Positions 35,994 through 45,192 are shown, numbered from the stretch's first letter. The stretch is DNA of 64,000 nt from Bradyrhizobium sp. SSBR45G (GCF_030159255.1 NZ_BSCT01000001.1:434001-498000); one strand, 5' to 3'. Translations and numbers: made by a program. The notes: generated by a model from the letters alone, not told the origin.

Positions 35994-36929
35994 CTATTTG
36001 GCTGCCAGCTCCGCAAGATGCTTGCGGGCGGCCTGTGACGCGGTTTCGAGTTCAATTGCGACCGTGGTCAGTCCCGTGATGGTTCCGCTCACAGTGGGCG
36101 GCGCTTCGGCCGCCGCCTTCGCCTGATCGATCGACTTGATGGTGGCGTCGATGAGGATGACCCAATCGGCAAGCAGTTTTCGATAGGTCTCGAGCTTCTC
36201 GACCTCCTGCTGAGTGAGCTTGCCTTCGGCCGCGGTCACGGCCACCCGCGACCGCCGCAACGTAGCCGCCGTCAGGACCGGGAAAATCGCCTCCGTCCCC
36301 TGTCGGAGCTCGACGAGAATGGCGCGCACCGGTGCGTGATACTCGATCACGTAGTGTCTGAATTCCTCACGCGACTGATAAGTCAGCCCCATCTGAATGA
36401 ACGGCTGCGCCTGGGTGAAGGCCGCGTTCAGCAGCGCACCGAGTGCCTGGATCTTGGCCTGGTTCGCGATCCCGAGCAGCGCCCCAGCCTCTCCCGCAGC
36501 ATCGATGATCTTGCCGTTGAGCTGTCCAGCCTTCGCAGTCAGCGTCGCGGCGGTCTGGCCGGTCGCCAGCCCGTAGAGTAGTTCATTGTACGCCTTGACC
36601 GCATCGATCGAATGGCGGAACGCAGCCGTTCCAGGTGGATCGACAGCATCGGTGTAGTAGCGGGCGAGGTTGGGATCGAACGTCAGCGAGCCAGACGAAC
36701 CATCGATACGATAGCGGCGCATGAACAGCGCGCGCTCCTGAACGGCAAGCTGATCGAGAATGGCGGTCGAGGCGCCATAGGTCTTGTCGAACGCCGTCCG
36801 ATAGGCTTCGAACTGCTCGACGCCCTGGATCCCAGCGCATGACGACAGGGCCAGGCTGACGATAAACATCGTGACGAGCCGCAGGCTCGCTGCGACTGCC
36901 GAATACGCCTTAGCCACGCTTGCCCCCAC
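35994..36929 (-). CDS. helix-rich lipoprotein of unknown function
   Basis: A 311-residue protein with an N-terminal hydrophobic segment and a lipobox LSSC (SLALSSCAGIQ), so it should be lipidated and kept in the periplasm. The GTG at 36929 gives the longest signal region; a second GTG twelve bases downstream is equally possible. The mature part is predicted almost all helical (AYRTAFDKTYGASTAILDQL, AKAGQLNGKIIDAAGEAGAL). No family recognised. It is probably co-transcribed with the multidomain hydrolase that follows; it could anchor, regulate or protect against that enzyme. Confidence 0.7.
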   Translation of the reverse strand: MGASVAKAYSAVAASLRLVTMFIVSLALSSCAGIQGVEQFEAYRTAFDKTYGASTAILDQLAVQERALFMRRYRIDGSSGSLTFDPNLARYYTDAVDPPGTAAFRHSIDAVKAYNELLYGLATGQTAATLTAKAGQLNGKIIDAAGEAGALLGIANQAKIQALGALLNAAFTQAQPFIQMGLTYQSREEFRHYVIEYHAPVRAILVELRQGTEAIFPVLTAATLRRSRVAVTAAEGKLTQQEVEKLETYRKLLADWVILIDATIKSIDQAKAAAEAPPTVSGTITGLTTVAIELETASQAARKHLAELAAK

Positions 36930-37137
36930 AAACGAGACCCAGCTTTTTTTCTAGTTGAGCTCCGAAACTGTCGTGAGCTCTGCTGGCCGGCCCCGATTAC
37001 ATTGTGGCGAGATTAGGACATATCTCCGCGTGGCGCAACTCGGGCGTGCCGCCTGCGCGTCTTGATGTCTTCGGGACAAGCGCGGCGTGGGTGCGCTGAG
37101 GCAAAAAGGGTGCAAGCTCGAACGCGATGCAGCGCGC

Positions 37138-37340
37138 TCACACCTCCCGAGGCGCGCCATGATACCGCTCGACCACGAAGTCGCGCTTTGTGGCGTCGAC
37201 GCGGACGGTCCTGTGGTCGCGTCCCTTCTGAAATTCTTGCTGAGCATTCGGCATTGCAGTGCAGACAGGAGATGCCGGCACTGTCAGCCGCATCATTGGG
37301 TCGGAGCGACATGGTCCGCGCTGCAGCCAGCCGGTCCTGG
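37138..37340 (-). pseudogene. decayed copy of the hflX 3' end (cassette 1 border repeat)
   Basis: Minus-strand DNA here aligns along its length with 43299-43502, the 3' end of intact hflX. In one frame it reads VRVDATKRDFVVERYHGAPREV then stop, against VRVDATKRDIVVERYHGVPRVA then stop in HflX. In another frame further upstream it reads DAADSAGISCLHCNAE, against DAADGAGISWLHRNAE. Small indels break the frame between the two blocks, so it is not functional. Both copies have the same orientation and enclose the catabolic genes 37354-43215. Confidence 0.85.
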
Positions 37341-37353
37341 CGGCCGCTCGCGA

Positions 37354-38256
37354 TCAGCCGCCTTTTGCCGAGAGGACGCGCTTTGCGATCGCGACGAAGT
37401 GCTGCGCCGCTGGCGACAATCCAAAATCCGCGCGGCTCAGCAACGAGACGTGCCGGTAGATCGTCGGCTGCGACAGCGGGACGGCCGCGAGCGTCGGGAA
37501 TTGTGACTTCGGCAGCATGTGTCCGGGCAGGATGCTGATGCCTGCCCCCTCGGCCGTGAGCGCCAGCGCCGTCGTAATGAGTGACACTTCCAGGGCCGGC
37601 TTCAGCGTTCGCCCGGTCTGCGCCAGCGCCTCATCGATCTGACGGCGGATGCGCGTGCCCTGGCGCATCGTGATCAGGCTGGAGCTCATGATGCCGTCCC
37701 ACGTCAGACGGCGGTGAGTTTCGAAGCGGCCGTCCTTGATCCCGATCGCCGAAAGCGGAGTTTGCATCAGCGGGTCGATCTTGACCTCCGGCGCCCCCTC
37801 GTCCTCGACGCTGCCGAGGCCGAACTCCGCATGCCCGGCCATCACGACTGCGAGGAGCTCCTCGGGCGCGACATCGCGCAGGTCGATGCTCACATCGGGG
37901 TAGCGCGATCGAAATGCCGCGAACACCCGTGGAAGCAGCGCCGATGCGACGCCCGCCGAGACGGCAATGGAGATCCGGCCGGCCTTGATCTCAGCGAGGT
38001 CGCGCATCCGCTGCGACAGCCCTTGCGCACCCGCCAGGATGCGTTCCGCCGCCGTGATCGCCTCGCGGCACGCCGCCGTCGGATGCAGGGCGCGCGTCGT
38101 CCGATCGAACAGCTTGAGCTGAAAGTTCTCCTCGATCTGCCGGATCAGCAGGCTGATGGCCGACTGCGTGACGCGCAGCTCGGCGGCCGCCTTCGTGATG
38201 CTGCCGAGCCGATACACCAGGGTCAGAGCCTCGAGTTGCCGCAGGGTCGGCGTCAT
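37354..38256 (-). CDS. LysR-family transcriptional regulator of catabolic cassette 1
   Basis: A 300-residue regulator. The N-terminal winged helix (LRQLEALTLVYRLGSITKAAAELRVTQSAISLLIRQIEE) is a textbook LysR DNA-binding domain; the remainder is a periplasmic-binding-like effector domain. It is divergent from the transporter gene at 38384, the normal arrangement of a LysR activator and its target, with the inverted repeat at 38265-38280 between them. It ends 14 bases from the decayed hflX copy. The effector is presumably the aromatic substrate of the pathway or an intermediate. Confidence 0.93.
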   Translation of the reverse strand: MTPTLRQLEALTLVYRLGSITKAAAELRVTQSAISLLIRQIEENFQLKLFDRTTRALHPTAACREAITAAERILAGAQGLSQRMRDLAEIKAGRISIAVSAGVASALLPRVFAAFRSRYPDVSIDLRDVAPEELLAVVMAGHAEFGLGSVEDEGAPEVKIDPLMQTPLSAIGIKDGRFETHRRLTWDGIMSSSLITMRQGTRIRRQIDEALAQTGRTLKPALEVSLITTALALTAEGAGISILPGHMLPKSQFPTLAAVPLSQPTIYRHVSLLSRADFGLSPAAQHFVAIAKRVLSAKGG

Positions 38257-38264
38257 AAGGATTC

Positions 38265-38280
38265 CTCATGAATGAATGAG
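38265..38280. promoter_or_regulatory. candidate LysR operator
   Basis: CTCAT (38265-38269) and ATGAG (38276-38280) form an inverted repeat with a six-base spacer in the lysR/transporter divergent region, nine bases upstream of the LysR start codon. The size and position suit an autoregulatory site, but it is not a perfect T-N11-A box. Confidence 0.4.
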
Positions 38281-38383
38281 ATTTTTGGGGCTAATCGAAA
38301 GAGTCCGATCATGCAACATATTCGCAAAGAGCCGAAAGCCGCGCGCCGCGGCGAAACCGCCGCAACGAAATGGGGAGGGACAT

Positions 38384-39757
38384 GTGACGCAAGGGATCAA
38401 TCTCAATCGCTATGTCGATGAGCGGCCGCTGTCCGGTTTCCAGATCCGGGTGATCTGCCTGTGCGCGCTCGTGGTCGGGCTCGATGGGTTCGATGCGCAG
38501 GCGCTGGGCTTCGTCGCGCCCGCACTCAGCAAGGACCTGCATCTCGCGCCGGGCGCGCTGGGGCCGGTGTTTGGTGCATCCTTGTTCGGCGTCATGATCG
38601 GCTCGTTGGTGTTCGGTGCCCTCGCCGACTATCTCGGGCGCAAATGGCTGGTGGTCGCCGGCGTTCTCGTCTTTGCACTCGGATCGCTGGCGACGACCCA
38701 GGCGACAAGCGTATCCACCCTCGTCATCATTCGGTTTGTGACCGGCATCGGGCTCGGCGGCGTCCTGCCCAACACCATCGCCCTGACCGGCGAGTATTCG
38801 CCGCAGCGCCGCAGGACCCTGCTGATCATGCTGATGTTCATGACGGTGTCGCTGGGATCGGCGATCGGCGGAGCGGTGGCAGCCAAACTCATCACCGCCT
38901 ATGGCTGGCAGGTCATCTTCCTGATCGGCGGCCTGCTTCCGCTCGTTCTGTGTCCGGTCCTGATCGTCTGGCTGCCGGAATCGCTGTCATTGCTGGCGCT
39001 CAAGAACAACAAGAGCGATCGCGTCCGCGCGCTGCTGATGCGCATCGATCCGTCCGACCGCCTTCCGGCCGATGCGCGCTTCACGATCGTCGAGGAGAGC
39101 GGCAAGGGCTTCCTGCTGCCGCAGCTGTTCACCAAGCGCCGTCTGGTGCCGACCCTGCTGCTGTGGGTCATGTTCTTCATGAACATGATGGACATCTATT
39201 TCCTCAACAGCTGGCTGCCGACGCTGACGCATGGGGTCGGGCTCGACGTCCAGGCGGCGATCGCCGTCGGTATCGCGTTCCAGCTCGGTGGAATGCTCGG
39301 CACCATCGGGCTCGGCCTGCTGATCGAACGATTCGGCTTCGATCGCGTGCTGTTCGTGACCTACGTCGCGGGCTTCCTCTCGATCGTCACCATCGGCGTC
39401 GCCGGCGCATCACTGCCGATCCTCGTGCCCGCCGTGTTCATTGCCGGCGTCGCTGTCATCGGCGGACAGATCGGCTGCAACGCCTATGCGGCGCGCATCT
39501 ACCCGACCTACATCCGTGGCACCGGAATCGGCTGGGCCCTGGGCATCGGCCGCTTTGGCTCGATCCTCGGCGTCACCCTCGGCGGGTTGATGCTCGCCGC
39601 GCATTGGGACGTCGCGTCGCTGTTTCAGGCGAGCGCGGTGCCGCAGCTTTGTTCGGCGCTGGTGATCCTCGGACTCGCCGTCCTCGGCATGCGCGGCAGT
39701 CTTCCGACCTCCGACGACGCGCAACGCGGCGCGCTCTCGACACCCGAGCGGGCCTAG
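38384..39757 (+). CDS. aromatic acid:H+ symporter family MFS transporter
   Basis: A 457-residue twelve-helix major facilitator. The start is the GTG at 38384, eight bases after GGGGAGGGA; earlier in-frame starts run into the regulatory region. The AAHS-family hallmarks are present: DGFDAQALGFVAPAL in helix 1 with the conserved DGFD, then FGALADYLGRKWLVVAG (loop 2-3) and RFVTGIGLGGVLPNTIALTGEY. AAHS proteins (PcaK, BenK, MhpT) take up benzoates, protocatechuate or phenylpropionates. The hydroxylase gene starts 22 bases downstream. Confidence 0.9.
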   Translation: MTQGINLNRYVDERPLSGFQIRVICLCALVVGLDGFDAQALGFVAPALSKDLHLAPGALGPVFGASLFGVMIGSLVFGALADYLGRKWLVVAGVLVFALGSLATTQATSVSTLVIIRFVTGIGLGGVLPNTIALTGEYSPQRRRTLLIMLMFMTVSLGSAIGGAVAAKLITAYGWQVIFLIGGLLPLVLCPVLIVWLPESLSLLALKNNKSDRVRALLMRIDPSDRLPADARFTIVEESGKGFLLPQLFTKRRLVPTLLLWVMFFMNMMDIYFLNSWLPTLTHGVGLDVQAAIAVGIAFQLGGMLGTIGLGLLIERFGFDRVLFVTYVAGFLSIVTIGVAGASLPILVPAVFIAGVAVIGGQIGCNAYAARIYPTYIRGTGIGWALGIGRFGSILGVTLGGLMLAAHWDVASLFQASAVPQLCSALVILGLAVLGMRGSLPTSDDAQRGALSTPERA

Positions 39758-39779
39758 ATCGAAAGCAAGAGAAGCTGAC

Positions 39780-41465
39780 ATGAAGACGATCCAAACCCAG
39801 GTCCTCATCGTGGGCGCCGGCCCCGTCGGCCTGACCGCCGCCATGGACCTTGCCTCGCGTGGCATCGACGTCGTCGTCGCCGAGATCAGGCGCGCCGGCG
39901 AGCCGCCGAACGTGAAGTGCAACCACGTGTCCGCGCGTTCGATGGAGGTGTTCCGCCGCCTCGGCATCGTCAGCCAGGTGCGAGAAGGTGGCCTGCCGGC
40001 CGACTTTCCGAACGACTGCGCCTATCGGACCGCGGTCGTCGGTCGCGAACTGACGCGCATCCCGATCCCGTCCCGCCAGGATCGCTACACGGCCTCGGGA
40101 GGACCTGACACCGATTGGCCGACGCCCGAGCCGCCGCATCGCATCAACCAGATCTATCTCGAGCCCATCCTGTTCGCCTGTGCGCAGGCGCAGCGCGAGA
40201 TCAGAATCCTCAACCGGGTCGAGGTCGTTCATTTCGACCAGCACGACACCGGCGTGATCGCGCGGGCGCGCGATCTCGACGCCGGCGAGGACATCACCAT
40301 TTCGGCCGACTATCTGATCGGCTGCGACGGCGGCCGCTCAGCGATCCGCAAGCTGATCGGCTCACGCCTCGGCGGCACCGATGTGGTACAGCGGGTGCAG
40401 TCGACCTACATCCACGCCCCCGCGCTCAAGGACCTGATCACCCAGAAGCCGGCGTGGATGACGATGTCGCTCAATCCGCGCCGCTGCGGCACCACTGTCG
40501 CCATTGACGGCCGCGACAACTGGCTGATCCACAACCACCTCGCGGCGGATGAGGTGGAGTTCGACAGCGTGGATCGCGATTGGGCGCTGCGCACCATCCT
40601 CGGCGTCGACGACCGTTTCCAGTACGAGATCATCAGCAAGGAAGACTGGATCGGCCGCCGCCTGGTGGCCGACCGTTTCCGGGATCGCCGCGCCTTCATC
40701 TGTGGCGATGCCGCCCATCTGTGGATTCCCTATGCGGGCTACGGCATGAATGCCGGGATCGCCGATGCGGTCGATCTGTGCTGGATGCTCGCCGGAGTCC
40801 TGCACGGCTGGGCCAGCCCTGCCCTGCTCGACGCCTATGAAGCGGAGCGGCAGCCGATCACCGAGCAGGTCTCGCACTTCGCGATGAACCATGCCCTCGC
40901 TGTGATGAGCCAGAGGCGCTCCGTGCCGGCCGAAGTGGAGATCGACGGCCCCGCCGGAGATGCGGCGCGGAGCAAGGTCGGCAAGGCGGCCTACGATCTC
41001 AACGTCCAGCAATATTGCTGCGCCGGCTTGAATTTCGGCTACTACTACGACCGCTCGCCGGCCATTGCCTACGACGGCGAAACGCCGCCGCCTTATGGCA
41101 TGGGCCATTTCACGGCCTCGACGGTGCCCGGCGCGCGCGCGCCGCATGTCTGGCTGTCCGATGGACGCTCGCTGCTGGACGCGCTCGGCCCGGCCTACAC
41201 GCTGGTGCGGTTCGATCCGGCCGTCGATGCCACGCCATTGGTCGACGCCGCAGCCCGGCACGGTGTTCCCCTAACGCTCGTCGACGTCGCGCGCGCAGCG
41301 TCCGGCTATGGCTTCGCTGACAGCCTGCTCGTGGTGCGACCGGACTCGCACATTGCCTGGCGCGGCGTGGCCGCACCGCACGAGCCCAACAACCTGTTCG
41401 ATCGCCTGCGTGGACACGCAAATCAGCCCGAGGGCATGCGCCGTGACGATGCCGTCGTCGCCTGA
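39780..41465 (+). CDS. FAD-dependent aromatic hydroxylase (MhpA/phenol-hydroxylase type)
   Basis: A 561-residue class A flavin monooxygenase. It has the FAD-binding GAGPVGLTAAMDLASRG at about residues 12-28, the DG motif in LIGCDGGRSAIRKLIG, and GDAAHLWIPYAGYGMNAGIADAVDL, which contacts the FAD ribityl and NADPH. The C-terminal thioredoxin-like extension (HVWLSDGRSLLDALGPAYTL) is that of MhpA, PheA and TfdB. The reaction should be an NAD(P)H-dependent ring hydroxylation. ARSMEVFRRLGI is the usual substrate-side helix. It sits between an aromatic-acid transporter and a ThDP enzyme. Confidence 0.92.
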   Translation: MKTIQTQVLIVGAGPVGLTAAMDLASRGIDVVVAEIRRAGEPPNVKCNHVSARSMEVFRRLGIVSQVREGGLPADFPNDCAYRTAVVGRELTRIPIPSRQDRYTASGGPDTDWPTPEPPHRINQIYLEPILFACAQAQREIRILNRVEVVHFDQHDTGVIARARDLDAGEDITISADYLIGCDGGRSAIRKLIGSRLGGTDVVQRVQSTYIHAPALKDLITQKPAWMTMSLNPRRCGTTVAIDGRDNWLIHNHLAADEVEFDSVDRDWALRTILGVDDRFQYEIISKEDWIGRRLVADRFRDRRAFICGDAAHLWIPYAGYGMNAGIADAVDLCWMLAGVLHGWASPALLDAYEAERQPITEQVSHFAMNHALAVMSQRRSVPAEVEIDGPAGDAARSKVGKAAYDLNVQQYCCAGLNFGYYYDRSPAIAYDGETPPPYGMGHFTASTVPGARAPHVWLSDGRSLLDALGPAYTLVRFDPAVDATPLVDAAARHGVPLTLVDVARAASGYGFADSLLVVRPDSHIAWRGVAAPHEPNNLFDRLRGHANQPEGMRRDDAVVA

Positions 41466-41481
41466 TCCGCGTCATCGCGCC

Positions 41482-43215
41482 ATGACCCGCCACACCACCG
41501 CGCACTACTTCCTCGAGGCGCTCGTCGAGATCGGCGTCGACTATATCTTCGCCAATCTCGGCACCGATCATGTGTCGCTGATCGAGGAGCTTGCACGCTG
41601 GGACAGCGAAGGTCGACGGCGCCCCGAGGTGATCCTGTGTCCCCACGAGGTGGTCGCGGTGCACATGGCCATGGGCTATGCGATGATGACCGGCCGCGGC
41701 CAGGCCGTGCTGGTCCACGTCGATGCCGGCACGGCGAACGCCTGCATGGCCATTCAGAACGCCTTTCGCTACCGGCTGCCGGTGCTGCTGCTCGCGGGGC
41801 GGGCGCCGTTCGCCACGCACGGCGAGCTGCCTGGGGGACGTGATACCTACGTCCACTTCGTACAGGACAGTTTCGATCAGGGCAGCATCGTGCGTCCCTA
41901 CGTCAAATGGGAATACACGCTGCCGTCGGGCGTCGTCGTCAAGGAGGCGCTGGCCCGCGCTGCCGCGTTCATGCACAGCGATCCGCCAGGCCCGGTCTCC
42001 ATGATGCTGCCGCGCGAGACCCTCGCCGAGAGCTGGGACGAGGCGGCGATGCCGGCCTACCCGCCCGCACGCTATGGCAACGTCAAGGCGGGAGGCATCG
42101 AGCCGGAGCGCGTGCATGCGGTCGCGGACGTGCTCATGAAAGCGGAAAATCCGATCGCGCTGACGGCCTATCTCGGACGCAATGCCGAAGCCGTTTCGCT
42201 GCTGGAGCGGCTGGCGCTCGTCTGCGGAATCCGCGTCGCCGAGTTCAATCCGGTCACGATGAACATCTGCCAGGATTCGCCCTGCTTCGCCGGCTCCGAC
42301 CCGGCGGCGCTGATCGCCGGTGCCGACCTCGGGCTGCTGATCGACATCGACGTGCCCTTCATTCCGCAGATGCTGAAGGCCGCCGATCGGCTGCGCTGGA
42401 TCCAGATCGACATCGACGCCCTGAAGGCGGACATTCCGATGTGGGGATTTGCCACGGACCTGCGGATTCAGGGCGATTCAGCCGCCATTCTTCGCCAGGT
42501 CCTGGAGACCGTCGTCGCCCGCGGCGACGACACCTATCTGAGGAGAGTGCGAGACCGGATCGCGAGCTGGCAGCCGGCGCGCGAGGCAGCCCAGGCGAAA
42601 CGGATATCTGCAGCCGCGCAGAAGGGGCGGACCGGCGCGATCAACCCGGCCTATGTGTTCGCGCGGCTGCAGGCGCATCTCGCGGAGGACGACATCGTCG
42701 TCAACGAGGCCGTCCGCAACGCTCCGGTCCTGCAGCAGCAGATTCGCCGCACCAGGCCGATGACCTATGTGGGCCTCGCGGGAGGCGGCCTCGGCTTCAG
42801 CGGCGGCATGGCGCTCGGGCTCAAGCTGGCCAATCCCTCGACCCGCGTGGTCCAGATCGTCGGCGACGGCGCCTATCACTTTGCCGCGCCGGATTCCGTC
42901 TACGCGGTATCCCAGCAATGCAGGCTGCCGATCCTGTCCGTGATCCTCGACAACAAGGGTTGGCAGGCCGTGAAAGCATCGGTGCAACGTGTCTATCCGG
43001 ACGGTGTGGCGCAGCAGACCGATTCGTTCCTGTCCAGGCTCTGCACCGGACATCAGGGTGAGCAGCGGCGTCTGGCCGACATCGCCCGCGCATTCGGCGC
43101 CCATGGCGAACGGGTCGAGAACCCCGACGAACTCGATGCGGCGATCGAACGCTGTCTCGCGGCCCTCGAGACTGGGCGCGCCGCAGTGCTGCACGTCGAC
43201 GTCACGCCATTATAG
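41482..43215 (+). CDS. thiamine-diphosphate enzyme, acetolactate synthase/benzoylformate decarboxylase superfamily
   Basis: The 577-residue product begins MTRHTTAHYFLEALVEIGVDY at the ATG at 41482; a longer frame reaches into the hydroxylase but is its shadow. Family features are the catalytic Glu in CPHEVVAVHMAMGYA, the middle FAD/ADP-like domain (LTAYLGRNAEAVSLLERLAL), and the C-terminal ThDP motif GDGAYHFAAPDSVYAVSQQC...LDNKG. The protein is longer than benzoylformate decarboxylase and has an unusual GGRDTYVHFVQDSFDQGSIV segment. In this context it probably decarboxylates or ligates a 2-oxo acid made in the pathway. Confidence 0.88.
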   Translation: MTRHTTAHYFLEALVEIGVDYIFANLGTDHVSLIEELARWDSEGRRRPEVILCPHEVVAVHMAMGYAMMTGRGQAVLVHVDAGTANACMAIQNAFRYRLPVLLLAGRAPFATHGELPGGRDTYVHFVQDSFDQGSIVRPYVKWEYTLPSGVVVKEALARAAAFMHSDPPGPVSMMLPRETLAESWDEAAMPAYPPARYGNVKAGGIEPERVHAVADVLMKAENPIALTAYLGRNAEAVSLLERLALVCGIRVAEFNPVTMNICQDSPCFAGSDPAALIAGADLGLLIDIDVPFIPQMLKAADRLRWIQIDIDALKADIPMWGFATDLRIQGDSAAILRQVLETVVARGDDTYLRRVRDRIASWQPAREAAQAKRISAAAQKGRTGAINPAYVFARLQAHLAEDDIVVNEAVRNAPVLQQQIRRTRPMTYVGLAGGGLGFSGGMALGLKLANPSTRVVQIVGDGAYHFAAPDSVYAVSQQCRLPILSVILDNKGWQAVKASVQRVYPDGVAQQTDSFLSRLCTGHQGEQRRLADIARAFGAHGERVENPDELDAAIERCLAALETGRAAVLHVDVTPL

Positions 43216-43298
43216 CCGTCTGGAGCCAACGCCAGATGAAGATGCGTGATCCGAACGGCGCAGGCTCACTTGCGTGGAAGCGCGGACGAACGGCTGGC

Positions 43299-44678
43299 TT
43301 ACGCCACCCGCGGCACGCCGTGATAGCGCTCGACGACGATGTCGCGCTTGGTGGCGTCGACGCGCACGGTCATGTCGTAGTGGCCCTCGTGCAATTCCTT
43401 CGCGAGCACCTCGGCATTGCGGTGCAGCCAGGAAATGCCGGCGCCGTCGGCCGCATCGATCGTGAGGTCGAGCGTGGTCCGGGCCGCGGCGAGCCGGTCC
43501 TCGATCGCCTGCAGCAGCGGCGCGACGCCCTCCCCGGTCTCGGCCGAGACCAGGAAGCACGGCCGCTCCGGTGGCCGGCGTGCGGCGATGTTGGCGAGGT
43601 TCTCGCGCGCCGCCTCGTCGAGCCGGTCGATCTTGTTCCAGACCTCGATGATGGTGTCGGTCGCCTCGGGATCGATGCCGAGCTGACTGAGCACCAGCTC
43701 GACGTCGTGCTGCTGCGCTTCGGCATCCTCATGCGACATGTCGCGGACATGCAGGATCACATCCGCCTCCAGCACCTCCTCGAGCGTGGCGCGGAATGCC
43801 GCGACCAGCTGCGTCGGCAGGTTGGAGATGAAGCCGACGGTGTCCGACAGCATCGCCTTGCCGCCGTGCGGCAGGCCGATCGCACGCAACGTCGGATCGA
43901 GCGTGGCGAACAGCATATCGGCCGCCTGCACGTCGGCGCGGGTCAATCGATTGAACAGCGTCGACTTGCCCGCATTGGTGTAGCCGACCAGCGCCACCAC
44001 GCGATACGGCACGCGCTGGCGGCCGGCGCGGTGCAGCCGGCGTGTCGCCTGAACCTTCTTCAGTTCGTTCTCGAGCCGGGTGATGCGGTCGCCGATCAGC
44101 CGGCGGTCGGCCTCGATCTGGGTCTCGCCCGGGCCGCCCATGAAGCCGAAGCCGCCGCGCTGGCGCTCGAGATGGGTCCACGACCGCACCAGTCGGCTGC
44201 GTTGATAGTTGAGATGCGCGAGCTCGACCTGCAGCGCGCCCTCCTTGGTCTTGGCGCGGCGGCCGAAGATCTCGAGGATCAGGCCGGTGCGGTCGAGCAC
44301 CTTGGTGTTCCAGGCCTTCTCGAGGTTGCGCTGCTGGATCGGCGACAGCGCGCAGTCCATCACGACCAGCTCGGCGCCCTGGCTGGCGATCACGCCGGCG
44401 ATCTCGTCGACCTTGCCTTTGCCGAGATAGGTCGCCGGGCGGATCTGCCCGATCAAAGCGAGGATGACCTCCGCGACCGTCAGGTTGATGGCGCGCGCAA
44501 GCCCTGCGGCCTCGTCGATCCGCGCCTCGACATCACGCATCTCGGAATGGCTCGCCGATGCGCCGTCGTCACCACGACGTGTCCGCAAATACGGGCCGAC
44601 CACGATGACTCGGCCCGTTGTCTTGACGTCATCCGGCCTGGCGAGGCCGATGGTCCCTTCGCGATCGCGGGGTTCCAA
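43299..44678 (-). CDS. hflX: GTPase HflX (ribosome-associated)
   Basis: A 459-residue GTPase that splits stalled or heat-damaged ribosomes. The N-terminal HflX domain (GQIRPATYLGKGKVDEIAG, LSPIQQRNLEKAWNTKVLDRTGLILEIF) and the signature GGFGFMGGPGETQIEADRR are present. The G domain follows with GYTNAGKST (G1), DTVGFISNLP (G3) and NKIDRLD (G4). The start is a TTG at 44678, twelve bases after the hfq stop. The 3' end has a decayed duplicate at 37138-37340 on the far side of cassette 1. Confidence 0.95.
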   Translation of the reverse strand: MEPRDREGTIGLARPDDVKTTGRVIVVGPYLRTRRGDDGASASHSEMRDVEARIDEAAGLARAINLTVAEVILALIGQIRPATYLGKGKVDEIAGVIASQGAELVVMDCALSPIQQRNLEKAWNTKVLDRTGLILEIFGRRAKTKEGALQVELAHLNYQRSRLVRSWTHLERQRGGFGFMGGPGETQIEADRRLIGDRITRLENELKKVQATRRLHRAGRQRVPYRVVALVGYTNAGKSTLFNRLTRADVQAADMLFATLDPTLRAIGLPHGGKAMLSDTVGFISNLPTQLVAAFRATLEEVLEADVILHVRDMSHEDAEAQQHDVELVLSQLGIDPEATDTIIEVWNKIDRLDEAARENLANIAARRPPERPCFLVSAETGEGVAPLLQAIEDRLAAARTTLDLTIDAADGAGISWLHRNAEVLAKELHEGHYDMTVRVDATKRDIVVERYHGVPRVA

Positions 44679-44689
44679 TCAGATCACTC

Positions 44690-44938
44690 TCACGCAGACG
44701 CGTCCTCGCCGCCCTCGAACAGCTGGATCGGGGCACCCGGCATGATGGTGGAGATCGCATGCTTGTAGACGAGCTGCGAGTGACCATCGCGCCGGAGCAA
44801 CAGGCAGAAATTGTCGAACCATGTGACAATCCCCTGCAGTTTTACGCCGTTGACCAGGAAGATCGTGAGCGGCGTCTTGGTTTTGCGGACGTGGTTGAGA
44901 AAGGTGTCTTGTAGGTTTTGTGCGCGGTCGGCCGCCAT
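44690..44938 (-). CDS. hfq: RNA chaperone Hfq
   Basis: An 82-residue Sm-like protein that pairs small RNAs with mRNAs. [31 protein letters not shown] gives the N-terminal helix and Sm1; [25 protein letters not shown] gives the Sm2 core with the conserved YKHA. The short acidic tail is typical for alphaproteobacteria, where Hfq (NrfA) also controls nifA. It is followed closely by hflX as in most proteobacteria. Confidence 0.98.
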   Translation of the reverse strand: MAADRAQNLQDTFLNHVRKTKTPLTIFLVNGVKLQGIVTWFDNFCLLLRRDGHSQLVYKHAISTIMPGAPIQLFEGGEDASA

Positions 44939-45192
44939 TGTTGTTATCTCGCAGTCTTGTGCTTTTTCTTATTGAACTTTCGGCGACCCGATTGCAGCCC
45001 TCGGAAGTGCAGGTCTCGGAATCGTCGTGGTGGCCCATGATCCATTGAGATCCCCCTCGAGGGACCACGGGATGCCGGATTAGAAGACAGGCGAGCATAT
45101 TAGGCAAGCCGATTACATGGACCCCGGTTCCAAAAGGACCCGATTCGTCCGTAAATATCCGGGGCCGGACGAATTTTCCAACGCATTTTCGC

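Noticed and set aside
25662..36929. Prophage
   Set aside because: The lytic domains recall endolysins, but there are no head, tail, portal, terminase, holin or integrase genes between them, and ordinary metabolic genes lie among them.
36930..37137. A small gene between the lipoprotein and the hflX fragment
   Set aside because: Short frames exist on both strands but none has a ribosome-binding site or motif; the stretch looks non-coding.
43216..43298. att-like site or terminator between the ThDP gene and hflX
   Set aside because: I compared it with the sequence left of the decayed hflX copy and found no shared core and no strong hairpin.
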